Source: Euryodendron excelsum (taxonomy: Eukaryota; Streptophyta; Magnoliopsida; Ericales; Pentaphylacaceae). Taken from it: a stretch of 64,000 nt of DNA. How positions within the stretch are numbered: the first letter of the stretch is position 1; each line of letters opens with the position of its first letter. The notes under the pieces were generated by a model, which worked only from the letters and a program-made list of their open reading frames with translations, did no database searches and was not told the DNA's origin. A program made the translations under genes and the position numbers. Shown piece by piece: positions 21,094 to 33,468 of the stretch. The stretch lies in contig CM065379.1 in assembly GCA_033060915.1 (NCBI GenBank), forward strand, positions 28,388,318-28,452,317, given 5' to 3'.

Positions 21094-24000
21094 AGTCGCG
21101 CCTAGATTTTTCGCACTCGAGAAATACACACATAAGTGGGAAAAATACTTTGCTCTCTCGTTAGAACTCATCCTCCTAGAAGAATGAGTGTGACTAGGTT
21201 TGAATTAAAAATTGACTTGAATAAAGGGCTTTTGGAAAACAATTTGGGAGTTGCCACCTAACTTGATTAAGGTGAGTTAGGTCACCTAAAAACTAAGCAC
21301 AATCTGAAGACTACACTAGAGGGTTTTTGAAAACGATTTTAAAAATACTTTCTCAATAGAGGGTTTTTTTAAGAAAACAGGTTGTTTGGCAACCTTTAGA
21401 AAATATTTAAGCCTTTGTTTGAAAATAACTTCATTTTTTTCTTTGAAAACAGTGATCTAGGTTTAGGAAGGTATGAGATTAGGAAGGAGTGAATTAGGAA
21501 AGGCTTAGACAATGAAAGATTGAGATTCCTATTTCCTAAAACAAAGGATTGGATTTTGTTTCTAAAAGAGATTGTTTGATTTTATTTTCAAAAACGGAGA
21601 ATTGTATCTAGTGCCCTAAATGGGAGATTGAATTTGGTTTTCTAAAGGGAAGATTGGATTTGGCATGGATTTGGAAGGTGAAGTTTTAGAAATCCTAGAT
21701 TTGGAAAATTATATTTTTGATGTAGAAAATAGGTTTCGGAAACCTAGGATTTAGATGTAAAAAAGGTGATTTTGGAAACCTAGGTTTGGAGGCAAGATTG
21801 GAAATCATGTTTTAGGAAAGAAAATTAGAGTTTCATAATCATGGCTCTAAGGCTTAACTTGGACTCTAAGAAAAGAGATTTTTGAAAAATGAGTTTTTAG
21901 AAAGGAAGATTTTTGGAAGGAAATCTTAGAGAGGAGTTTTTAGAAAGTAAACTTGAAAGAAAAGTTTTTCGAAAGGGATTTGGAAAGTAAAACTTTGAGA
22001 GAGTTTTTAGAAAGAGAGGGTTTGGAAGGAGATCTTAAAAAGGAGTTTTTGGAAAGCGAATTTTGAAAAAAGAGTTTTTGGAAAGCGATTTTTTAAAAGA
22101 GTATTTATAGGAAAGAGTTTTGGAAAGAGTTTTTAAGAAAGAGATTTAGGAAATGTTTCTATAAAGTGAATGTTAAATAGAGCTTCTTTTTGGAAAAGAG
22201 TTTTGAAAAGAGTTTTGGAAAATAGGTTTTTGAAGGTAGTTTTTTAAAACAATTTTGGAAAGGAGTCTAGAGAAAGTTTTTAGAAAGTATGTTGGAAAAG
22301 AGATTTTTAGAAGGAGAGATTTGAAGAGAGAGTTTTTTTGAACGTTCATAAAAATAGCTCACTTTCCTAAAAGGATTCTAACCATAAGAAAGCTAGAACC
22401 ACTCTCAGTTAGTGGTTTTAAAAGCAACAAGGATTTGAAATTATAGACCATGAAAGTCACTTTAAATGTAACACTCTCCTAAAGCAACCCTAGCCATGGA
22501 AAGGCTAGAACCACCTTAGGATTGTGATTTTGAAAACAAGTTTCGAAGAAGAAGATTTAACGCAAGTTTTGAAAACGGTTTTGATGCAAGTTTTGAAAAC
22601 ATGTTGAAAAATAAATTTTAGAGGAATGCAAGATCATGATATGCACAATGCAAGTTGGGGTCGTGAACATACAAGGTTAAGGCTTCACCACATAATCAAG
22701 GAGGCCAAACCCACCTGGTCTCCGGTTAGACTAAGAGAAAGCCCCCGACACGATGACCTCCAATAGCCTAATCCTACACATGAACCGGGAAGTCCCTTGT
22801 TTCAAGCATGCAAGAAAGGGAGGGAAGAAGATGGGGGATTAAAATAGAAGAAAACCCAAGTGAGGGCAGAGAGAGAAAAGAGAGGGGGGATTGTGTAAAC
22901 GTAAAAAGAAAACCTACCTTACGTCTTCTTTATTTGCTTTGTTTTGCTTGCTTTGTTTTTCTTGTCTTGCTTCGGTCTTCGCTTTAGTCTTCAGGGGGTT
23001 TGTCTTGATCTTCAAGAGCTTCGGTTTGTAGAACTTCAAGTCTTCAATAGAGGCTTTGGAGGCTAGTGTATAAGTGTATATGAGTGTATGGGAGTGTATA
23101 GGAACTAGGGTTTGTGTATGGAGGCTAGGGTTTGGAGAACCTAAAGAAGACTAGGGTTTGGAGAGGCTACGAGCTCTATGTATCAAAGAATAGGGTTTTT
23201 GGATTGAGTTTGCGGATCCTTTTCACGCTAGAGGAGGCTTTGTATTTATAGAAAGAGGATTGACCTGGTGCCTGTTGTAGTGACTCCTGGCAAAAGTTTA
23301 CATTGGCACCACTCCTAGTGGCGCCAGTCACTTAGGAAAGTTTTAAGGTTGGCAAGCAACGTATCTTCAGAAGATTTGGGCGCCTGTACTACTGACTACC
23401 ATGCAATTTTTAGCTTGGGCTGGGAATGGCCCAGAAGGCCAGAAACGGACAGGAAGCCTTAGAACAGTGTCTCGAGGGTAGCAGACTTGAAAAATAATGA
23501 CAAGATGTGTTGGAAGGGTTGATCAGGCCATAGAGGCAAAACGGTCAACTAGATCGGAAAACTACCAGGATGGACTTAGAATGTCTCGGAAGAAGACTCG
23601 ATGTTTAGAAACATTACTTAAAATATCCCAGGAGGTTACCGGTTTGATACCCAGATTCGGTGTGGTTAGAAAAGGCGACCGGCCCACTAGGGGCAAAACG
23701 GTCATTTTGCACTGGGTTTGCCATAACTAACTCGGAATGATCCGGAAAGAAAATGGAAGGTCAAGAATACTATAAGAGGTATTCTCGGGAGACTATCGGT
23801 TTGATACCCAGAGCCGGTGTGGTTCCCAGGGTGCTTGGATACCTAAGGGCAAAATGGTCATCTTGACCGAAATGTCTCAGAATTGGCCCAAAACTGACTA
23901 GAAAGCACCTAATCATGCCGGATTGTCTTTAAGACAATCTTGGAAGGGTGGACTTACCGTTCTGAGTACTTAGGCGATTTCTCAAGAAACGTGCTCAAAA

Positions 24001-24750
24001 TGGCCCTAGGGACAGTTTGGTCATTTTTCACCGAAGTGGGTTAGTAGGCACCGGTGTTGACCTGTGTTTTGAGTGTTTCTGTCACTCTGATGGAGGTCCC
24101 GTGATATAGGGGTTTGCTGGCAATTCCCTATATTGACCTGTTTATAAGTGTTAGAACCATTATGGCGGTTGTGATGCTTACGAGCATTTTTGTTACTCTA
24201 ATGGGCCACGATCATTCCAGAGACTGCCTAATCTTTGAAAGCTGCTAAGTGGACTTAACGCTTGAGGAATCAACTTTCTCAGATGGCGTGCCGAAACAGA
24301 TATTTCTGCATTGGCGGGCTAGTAGGCACTAAAGGTGGACCGTTCTACCATATCGGGGACTTGGGGTCTTGTCCTGGTCAATGGGTTTGAAGGGATTTAC
24401 CGTTCCGAATAGTTCACTCGGAAACGTGCCAAGCAGGATGGACTTACCACCTTAAGAAATCAACTTTCTCAAGGGACGTGCCAGATTTAATTAGAATTGG
24501 AATTGGAATTGGAATTAGAAAGGGGACTTACTGTCTTCGAAAAGACGTGCCCATTGGAATTGGACCGAACAATGCCCCTACGGGCATTTTGGTCATTTTG
24601 CCTCTATTTGGGCCCAAAGGGCCAGTGAAGCGATTGATTGACAGGATTAGACTTGAAAAATTGAGTTGACTTATAATATGTCCATATTGACTTAAATACA
24701 AGTATGGACGGACTGGAGACTGCCGAGCGAGCAAAAATGGGGTGCTTACA
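21094..24750 (-). mobile_element. Solo giant LTR, minus strand, in the 3' LTR of Element 1
   Basis: On the minus strand it starts TGTAAGCACCCC (24750) and ends CTAGGCGCGACT (21094; the terminal A is changed to T). Perfect CGTAC duplications flank it (21089-21093 and 24751-24755). At 3657 bp it is shorter than the 5.2-5.4 kb copies. The 81-bp array is reduced to one or two diverged units (24260-24480) and the G-poor tract is shortened (about 21480-22640). No interior is present. Confidence 0.92.
23243..23250 (-). promoter_or_regulatory. TATA box of the minus-strand solo LTR
   Basis: TATTTATA on the plus strand, with GTGGCGCCAG at about 23318-23327 upstream on the sense strand and the telo-box leader downstream. 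Confidence 0.75.
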
Positions 24751-27117
24751 CGTACTAGGGATTTTCTTTAAGTTTCCTCTAAGACGGTGTGGGTCTGGGC
24801 CCCTTGATTTTGTAGTGAAGCCTAACCTTGTATGTTCACATCCTTATTAAATTGTGGTTGTCATGTTCATGCATTGCATTTAATATTACATTCAAAGTTA
24901 TTTTCAAACTTGCATCAAAGTTCTCTTTCAAAATTTGCATTCAAAACCTCATTCTTTCAAACTTGTTTTTAAAATCACAATCCTCGGATGATTCTAGTCA
25001 TTCTAGGGTTAGGGTTGTGTTAGGAAATTATTACATTCAATATGACCCTCAAGGTCTAAAATTTGGGTTTAAACCCTAATTTGTTTCAAAACCACACTCA
25101 TATGATGATTCTAACCATTCCATGGTTAGAGTTGTTTTAAGAAAAGGTTACATTCAAAGAGACCATCAAAGTCCATATTAAGGTTTCAAACCCTAATTGT
25201 TGTCAAAATCACAACCTTAGAATGGTTCTAATCTTTTCATGGTTAGAATTGTTTTAGGAGAGTGAGATATTCAAGAGACTTGCAAAAGTCCATATTCAAA
25301 CCTCTCTCAAATAGTTTTTGCAAATCCACTTCCTAAAATCTCTTTTTAAAAGATCTACCTTCTAAAAACTCCTTCTCTTGGAGTCCAAGTCAAAATCCTA
25401 AAATCCATGATTAGGAAACCCTAATTCATTTCTTAAAATCATGACTTTCCATTTGCATCAAATCACAACTTTTCAAAACCTTTTTCTACATAAAATCATA
25501 GATTTCCATAACTAAAGCCTTCTAATTTTGAGTCAAATCAAATCTTGTCCAAATATGAAGCCAAATCAAATCTTCCAATTTTGAATGCTAAATCAAATTC
25601 TTTATTTTTGGAAATAAAATTCAATCTTTCATTTTAGGAAATAGAAATCAAATCTTTCCTAATTTTAATATTTCTTAATTCCAAAACATCCTTTTCCAAA
25701 ACTTTTCAAAAAACAAAACTTTTTTTTTTTTCAATTGAAATCCAATCTTTTCAAGTGCTTTGCATAAATCTTAGATCTTATGATTGCCTAAATCCCAAGT
25801 TACTTCAATCCTTGGTCAAACCTTTTGAAACTCAACTTTCTAAATTCAACTTTTCAAATCTTTCCAAATTCTAACTTTCCTAATTTCAAGCTTTTAAATT
25901 TTATTTTCAAATTTTAAATCTTTTTAAGTTCAAACCTTTCTTAAGTCAATACATTCCTAAAATGGATCTTTCTAAATTCAAATCTTTCCAAAATCAATTA
26001 TTTCCTAAGAGGAAAATTTTCATAAAATAGAACTTTCCTAAAATGGAACTTTCTTAATTTGAAACTTTCCTAATTTGGGACTTTCCTAAAATCAAACTTT
26101 CTAAAGTTAAACTTTTCAAATCAAGTCTTTCCAATTTAATTGCATGCTTCAAACCCCAGGTTACCAAAGTTCTAGGATGTCAGAGCCCAAGTTCAATCCG
26201 TAACCCTAAGATAGGAAGTTTTGACTCTTTTCTAAAACTCAAGTCCAAATCTAAATGGTTTTTAAACTCCAATTCAAGTCAAGATAACTTCAAAGTTTAA
26301 TTTAAGTTTTCAAATCAAAGTTCAAATCAAACTATTTTCAAACCAAGCTTTCTAAAGGCCCCATAGTGTCTTTTCAAACCAAACAAGACCTCAAAGTGTT
26401 TATTTTTAATTGGACCCCGAGTTTGAAGTATGACTGATCTGATTCCCAACAAAGGGATACGTAGGCAACCTTCATGGGTACAGTCATAACCTTTTTTAAG
26501 TTTATAATTTCTATAACTTTTTTCAAACCTCAAATCCCCTTTTTAAATTTATTTTTAAAATCAGATCATTTTCTTGCACTTGCAAGTCATTTAGCATGTC
26601 AAACATGTTTTCAAAATTCTTTTCAAAGTGGATATGATTAGACATTGAATAATCGAAGATTCAAATTGATTGAACCTAAGGTAGAAAGTTATATAGGTAC
26701 TGCAAGGGCAGGATAGGGTGATAGCCTAGTGCATCTTTTTTGTACGTAACCAACCCTCGAACCATGAATCACTGTTTCTGAGAGACCAAAATTAGAGTAA
26801 TTTTTTAAAAAAGGGCTTAAATATTTTTCAAAGGTTGCCAAACAACCTATTCTTTAAAAAACCCTCTCTTAAAAAAGTTTTCAAGGCCTTTTTCAAAAAC
26901 CCCAAGTTTAATATTTAGATTGGACTTAGTTTTAGGTGACGTAACTCACCTTAACGAAGTTAGGTGGTAACTCCAAATCTTTTAAAAAATCTCTTATTCA
27001 AATAAATTTTTAATTCAAACCTAGTCGTACTCACCCTTCTAGGAGGATGAGTTCTAACGACAGAGTACCGTGCATTTTTCTCACTGTTCTCGAGTGCGGA
27101 AAAATCGGGGTGTGACA
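24751..27117 (+). mobile_element. 3' LTR of Element 1, second segment
   Basis: Resumes with the second CGTAC and continues through the G-poor tract (about 25270-26320), the conserved CTGATTCCCAACAAAGGGATACGTAGG block and the end GATGAGTTCTAACGA to GGGTGTGACA at 27117. The last eight bases equal those of the 5' LTR (13318-13325). The next five bases, ATAAA, should be the right target duplication of Element 1; its partner is left of the window. Confidence 0.87.
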
Positions 27118-28364
27118 ATAAAGATTTCCAATCCAAAGGCACTAGCTTCTCCTTTTTATTTTTGTTTTTACATTCTCTTGTCTTCTCCCTATCCCCAAAG
27201 GCCAAGAAGGCGAAAGCTGAAGTAAGGACAAAAAGAGGGTCTTCTAAAACTACTCATCTACTACCATTATGCTGCTCACATATTCACTACTATTATGCTC
27301 ATGCATCAATATCTATTCCAGTTCCAAGAAACTTAAGTCATTGCATTCTCATGCATTCAATCAACTATAGAGAAAAGGAACGATCCAATCTCATGCTAAT
27401 CAAACCTACCTAAACTCTAAGTGTTCCCTGTAACCCTAATGATTCGTGGTATACATGGAATCATATCTCAAGAGAGGCATAAAGCTCTCTCCGTCTATGG
27501 AGGCGGGATTGCCTAAAGAAAGAACTATCAACTGGCCCATCCAAATAGTTATTATGTAGCATACATGGGTAAAACCCCACCTCTAAAATGGACTCAGTAT
27601 CATGCCGAGATTCCCTTAAAGAAGGGACCTCCATAGGACATGTATCGCATAAAACCTCCAACTCCACTTGCTAACTGCATTTTTATTTTTATTTTTTTCT
27701 TTTTTCAAGCTCAAGAGCATAACCAAACCTATGGGACCCTCCAACATTCTACCCAATTCACAAGATGCTATCTCTCAACCATCACCTCGGCACCATGTTG
27801 TCACTACACCCAATCCTCAAGCTTAGCCACCCCTACGTAATTAGTTGAAACACATAACAAATGGAGTGTGGAGGATGCCGGCATGATTCCAAACCCTGTT
27901 TGAGGGGTTTATTTTGAAAAAGAGAAATTTCTTTCAAACCCATTTTTCTGTTTCCAATTCAAATTTGAGCATGACAACAATATCATCTAAATAAAAAGGG
28001 TTCAAAGTTTTCATGTTCATATCAATTGTCTCAGGGCTTTCCATGAATAATGTTTTCCTCCAAGAGTTTCACCCTAAAATGTTTTACCCTGACTTGAAGG
28101 ATGGGATAACATAAGCACTATGTTCAACAAAAACAATGATTGACTCCGAAAAAAGGGGAGAGAGGAATAAGAAGTCCAAAAAAAGGAAAAATACAGAAGG
28201 GTGAGAGATGAAGACCAATCACATAGCTCGTTAAAATCTAAGGAGTGACCCTCGAAGGATGTCCTAGCAAAGCAGCAAGTAACTACACTCTCGAAAGGAA
28301 GATTTGCAGGCATTGGCAAGTTTGGGATAATTGAATCTTTGAAAAAAATTAGAAAAATCAAAAA

Positions 28365-29140
28365 TATTTTTGATAGTGTTTATCCTCCATGTGCACAATG
28401 ACTAGGGCAAATATTCAACTATGAACAAATTGATGTGATGCTTGTTTGAGTCAATGGTTTTGATGATTTTTACCATATTGGTGATTCATGTTCATCTTAA
28501 TGCACATGTCTCGAGACTTTTTAGAGTTTGGAATTTTCTTTATAATCCATTTTAGCAGGTTACACCATTATTAAATATTTGTGGATTATCTCACACCCAA
28601 ATTGACCTTTTGTTGATTCCTCTCCCATCACTTATGGAATGGGCTACCAGTAAGTGTGAGTGCAACTACTATTGTTATACGACAAGAGGATACGGCTACA
28701 TATTCATGTGTATGAAAGCCACTATATCTTTATGTTTCAATGTTTCCATCATTAGAGAGATAGGGTTAAAATTCCATAAAAAAAAATTGAGAGCATGGGA
28801 TGAGACAGGTTTAACTTCTAGGTATGTTAATCTGCGAGCTATTAAACATGGTATGCCATTCTAGATCACGCTCGTATTCTTATTAGTCTCAGTGAAGTTC
28901 ACGCTTACACCACTACATTGTCACCGATATGGTCTTGATCATCTCACGACCAACTGTGCTCATTTTTTGTGGTTTTTATGCGTATTTGATATTAATATTT
29001 TCAAGCTAGGTCGCGTCTTGATATTCATGAATCTATATTTGCTCTACATTGATTGATCATGTCTTTGTAGAGTTCCTATAATTTGAAAAGTTCAATGGTT
29101 CTTCAAAAAAAATAATTTTGAGCTTTCTTGCACTTTCTAA
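28365..29140. other. Unexplained segment not shared with the related interior
   Basis: Element 1 and Element A align on both sides (16000-16490 against 28070-28360 and 29150-29350), but this 0.77-kb block has no match I can find in the window. It holds an 84-residue plus-strand frame (28610-28864) that I do not recognise. It ends near an A-run (CAAAAAAAATAATTTT). It is less biased in composition than its surroundings. It could be an older insertion or a captured host fragment. Confidence 0.4.
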
Positions 29141-29474
29141 CCGCTTTTAAAGTCTTCTCGGATTGATAAGGGAAGCTACCTATTGCTTTGACAAAGAGCG
29201 ATGCCGGCTGTCACTCAAGAGAGCCCACCAATCCAAAGAAGAGTCTTAAAAATACCAAGAGGTCAACTAAAGAGAGTTTTTTCTTCCAACAAGGCAAAGG
29301 GGGGAAACAAGTCAACAGGTTGAATCTCTTAGACTAGTGCAAGTGCTATCACATCCTAACAAGAAAAGGGCTGAACTAGAAAGGGGAAGCCCGAGAGCAA
29401 AATATAAGTTCAAAAGATTGCCTGATTCAAAGATATAATACTCACAGCTAAACATAAACCCTGGGGCAACCTTT

Positions 29475-29610
29475 AGGGCATGCATTCACTTCCATTCCTA
29501 TATGAGCTTGTGCATTCATCAAAAAGTATGACATGAATTCAAATTCCATCTGTATGTTAACTTATGCATTCATCCAAGAGCATGACATGCATTCATTCTA
29601 ACCTGCATAT
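29475..29610 (+). repeat. CATGCATTCA repeats in Element A, about two units
   Basis: GCATTCATCAAAAAGTATGACATG and the variant with CCAAGAGCATGACATG repeat about 65 bp apart, as at 16880-17130. Confidence 0.6.
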
Positions 29611-29995
29611 AACATGTACATACACTCTTTTGCTGGACCTACAAAATAGATACAATACAAAAGATCTACCAAAATATACTGACAAGAGTCTAGGTGATTA
29701 CAAAAGAAAAAGCATCCTAAAGTAGAAGCACAACATTCTGAAAGGCAAAACAGCACGCGCCTCAGAAAGCTCGGACTGCCGCCAACTAGAAACAAAGACT
29801 GGGGTAACAACCCACCCTTGACCTCCCCCAATCAACTTTAAACAACCTTTTTCAACCATAAAAATTAGGGCAATACCCCACCTTGCACCTCCCATTCAAA
29901 TCAAACCGTTTAATCAAATTCAAGTCAAACAAGCCAAAGGTGTTCGACCTCCCAGATATCTCAGACTTTTCAGAAACAAAAAAGACCTTACCCCG

Positions 29996-31270
29996 TGGTG
30001 TGCTATCACGGGCACCCAAAAATAAAACTGATACCCGAAAAACAAATATGCAGTAGTGCAAGTAAGGATTGTTCCCACGAAGAGTGTTTAGTCTAGTTTT
30101 ATGCTATGTGAACAAGGATTGGGGGGTTTTGGATTTAATGGAAACTATTTTAATAATCACAACTACGAAGCAATTCAGATTAAAGTGTTGAAATCAATCA
30201 GAATAACAAACCTTGGTCTAGGTCAACATCCACCATTGGAATTTACAACTGATCATCGATGCAAGCATATCAATTCACACATTGAATATTCACTGTCAGA
30301 ATTATTTTTCTATCTCTCCTTAGTTGTAGTTAATAAAAAAAAAAAGTGATCTGATTAACCCTAACTATTAAACAACCCAGGAAAAGCACACAAGTTTGAA
30401 TCTAGCAGCAGTATTAAGATTTAGAGAGATTAATGAAACTAAACAACACAAGCACACGTGGTTGCATTTAATTTAGTCGTATGCCCTTCCCAAGATATAA
30501 TAATTTCCAATGCAATAAATCTTTAAATCTGAGTTGCTTCACAAATCAGAGGAATCAAACAATTACGGATTTGATGTCTAACTCAGCAATAGATTGCAAT
30601 GATTAATAAACTAGTAGGCCTCCTAGCGATTAAACAAGACAATTATGAAAATAGGCATAGAACAACATTCAATACTCAAAGCATAAATCGAATAATGAAA
30701 AACAAATTAGATCTCACAGTTTATTATTAATTCTGAGGTTTCTGTCTACTTCAACCAAGATTCAGAGTTTAGCCACGCAGGGCCATGAAAACAACTCAAA
30801 GAATAACCTTGAATAATACGAAAAATGTCAACCACCCTAAAAACAAAACAATCCTAGCTTTTATAGGCTTCTAAAATTTTCCAACTATGCACGACCGTTC
30901 GAACGCCCTTCCAATCGTTCGAACGCATCGGACTACCGTTCAAACAGTGCGTTGAATCCACTTTGAACGGTAAAACATGCTCTCTGAATCTTTCGAATGC
31001 TCTTTGAACCTGAACTTAACGTGTAACTGTTTGACGTAGCATTTGAACGCATCTACTACCGTTTGAACGCCTCTTGGGACCGTTCAAACGCCTCTTTGAA
31101 CGATGCTTCTAATCTTGTGGGAATTTGCCACTTTTAAGCTAGGATCTTCTTCTTGGACATTCCATAGCACCCTAAGTCAAAATATAAGAATAGTGAGTAT
31201 CTTTAGGTACCAAATAAGTATAAAAGATTAAACATTATGAGAGAAAAATATGACATTTGCACTCTCATCA
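29996..31270 (-). mobile_element. 3' LTR of the Athila-like element
   Basis: On the minus strand it begins TGATGAGAGTGCAAATGTC and ends AGCACACCA. It aligns along its whole length with 43509-44708. It contains a run of GTTCGAAC-like words (30893-31110). Confidence 0.9.
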
Positions 31271-31286
31271 AATTCTCCCACACTTA
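31271..31286 (-). other. Polypurine tract of the Athila-like element
   Basis: The minus strand reads TAAGTGTGGGAGAATT directly before the 3' LTR start TGATGAG. Confidence 0.75.
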
Positions 31287-31699
31287 ACCTTTGCTCGTCC
31301 TCGGGCAAAACATAAACTCACTTTCCCAAGATATAATAGTTTTAACAAAGAACAACCAAACTCTTCAAAACTCATAACATATCATAAACAACATTCTCGA
31401 ACAACTCACAATCATTTAGCAAGCATTCCCACTCAAAGATTGAGTAAATTGAATGGGTAGACCCTCACGGAAATAAACATTCTACTCACATGTATTTAAA
31501 GGGTATATGTGTAAGCACCCCATTTTTTACCGCTCGGTAGTCTACACTTCGTCCAGACGTGTACTCAAGTCAATATGGACGTATTCCAATCGAAACCAAC
31601 TCTCTAATTCCAAATCTCATCTGTCCATCGCTTCGCAGGCCCACTAAGCCCAAATAGAGGCGAATGACCAAAATGCCCTTAGGGGCATTATCCTTTCCA

Positions 31700-32310
31700 A
31701 TTCCAACCCCTCTCTTGAGATGGTTTATTCTCCGAGACGGTTCCAAATCAGGCACGTCTTTCCGAAGACGGTAAGTCCCCTTTCCAATCCCTCTCTCAAG
31801 GCATTTTATTTCTCGAGACGGTTCCAAATTAGACACGTCTTTTCGAAGACGGTAAGCCCCCTTCCCAATTCCAATCCATCTCTCGAGACAGTTTATTCCT
31901 CGAGACGGTTCCAAATCAGGCACGTCTTTTCGAAGACGGTAAGTCTCCTTTCCAATCCCTCTCTCGAGAAAGTTTATTCCTTGAGATGGCTCCAAATCAG
32001 GCACGTCTTTCCGAATACAGCAAGTCCCCTTTCCAATCCCTCTCTCGAGACAGTTATTCCTCGAGACGATTCCAAATTATGAAGACGATAAGACCCCTTT
32101 CCAATCCCTCTCTTGAGATAGTTTATTCCCCGAGACGGTTCCAAATCAGGCACTTCTTTTCGAAGACAATAAGTCCCCTTTCCAATCCCTCTCTCGAGAT
32201 AGTTTATCTCTCGAGACGGTTCCAAATCAGGTACGTCTTTCCGAAGACGATAAGACCTCTTTCCAATTCCAATCTCTCTCTCGAGACAGTTTATTCCTCG
32301 AGATGGTCCG
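31700..32310 (+). repeat. 81-bp tandem repeat, eight units
   Basis: The CTCTCGAGACAGTTTATTCC core and CAGGCACGTCTTTTCGAAGA segment recur about every 78-86 bp from 31712 to 32305. This is the largest array in the window. One unit near 32040-32100 lacks about 20 bp. Confidence 0.87.
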
Positions 32311-32759
32311 GCACATTTTTTAAAGAAAATCTGTTCAAAACGGTAAGTCCCTTTAAACCTGTCGACCGAGACGAGACCCCAAGTCCCCTAGATAGTATAA
32401 CAGTCCACCTTTGGCGCCTGCTAGCCCGCCAATGTAGAAATGTCCATTTAAACATGCCTTCAGAGAAAGTTGACTTCTCAGGCGCTAAGTCCCTTTAGCA
32501 GCTTCCCGAGATCAGGCAATCTCGGGAATAATCGCGAACCGTCATAGTAGCAGAAATACTTGCAAACATCATAACCGTTAGGGTAGCAAAAATACTTACA
32601 AACATGTCGATATAGGGAATTGCCAACAAACCCCTGTATCACACGACCACCATCAGAGTGGCTGAAACACTTAAAACCTAGGTCAACACCAATGCCTGCT
32701 AGCCCACTTTGGTGAAAAATGACCAAACTGCCCCTTAGGCCTTTTCTGGGACTTTTCGG

Positions 32760-33105
32760 TCAAGATGACCATTTTGCCCCTAGCCATCTGAATGCCTCAG
32801 GAACCACACCGGCTCTGGGTATCAAACCGGTAACCTTATGAGATTGCTTCTTATAGTCTTCGCAACCTTCTTTTATCCTTCTGGATCATTCCGAGTTAAT
32901 TCCGACAAACCTAGTAAAAAATGACCATTTTGCCCCTAGTGGGCCGGTCTCCTTTTCCGACCACACCGGCTTTGGGAATCAAACCGGCAGCCTTTGGGAA
33001 CATTTTGAATAATGTTTCCAAATCGCGAGTCTTCTTCCGGGACAATCCGAGTCCGTCCCGGTAGCTTTCTGGCCTGATTGACCGTTTTGCCCCTAAAGGC
33101 TCGGT
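32760..33105 (+). repeat. About 157-bp tandem repeats, three units
   Basis: GACCATTTTGCCCC or GACCGTTTTGCCCC at about 32766, 32923 and 33080, with CCGGCTCTGGGTATCAAACC-type cores between. Confidence 0.83.
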
Positions 33106-33460
33106 CAACACTTTCGACACATACTATCCTCATTTCTCAAGTCGAATACCTCTGAGATACTATTCTAAGTGTTCTTGCTCTTTTTCAGCCTTCTGGGTCA
33201 TTCCCGGTCTCTTCAAATCATTCCCGAACTTTCTGAAGTCACTTTTAGTGAAGTCAGGCTGAAAATTGCATGGTAGTCAGTAGTACAGGTGCCCAAATCT
33301 AGTCAAAGATATGTTGTTTGCCGACCTTAAACATTTCCTAAATAGCTGGCACCACTAGTAGTGGCGCCAAGCCAAAAAATGGTCTGGTGCCACTCATAGT
33401 GGCGCTAATGTAATGTTTGGCCTAGCACTACTACAACATGCGCTAGTACATTCCTCTCTC

Positions 33461-33468
33461 TATAAATA
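33461..33468 (+). promoter_or_regulatory. TATA box of the solo LTR
   Basis: TATAAATA, 50-110 bp downstream of GTGGCGCCA-type motifs, followed by CAGAGCCTCTTCCAGCGTGA and AAACCCTAG motifs. Confidence 0.78.

Larger units (their letters stand above)
27118..29995 (+). mobile_element. Element A interior, first segment
   Basis: Directly after Element 1, the sequence matches the interior of Element 1 from about 14745 onwards: GGCACTAGCTTCTCC, then the AGAGGCATAAAGCTCTCT block, then a T-rich run, then the CTTGAAGGATGGGATAACAT block. Element 1 was therefore inserted into a relative. There is no recognisable coding region. A stretch at about 28365-29140 has no counterpart in Element 1. The segment ends where the Athila-like element begins (CCCCG at 29991-29995). 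Confidence 0.75.

Noticed and set aside
29996..31270. Athila LTR boundary at TGTGCT (29999)
   Set aside because: Moving the edge to TGGTGTGCT gives a TG...CA LTR and the near-matching CCCCG/CCCCT target duplication.
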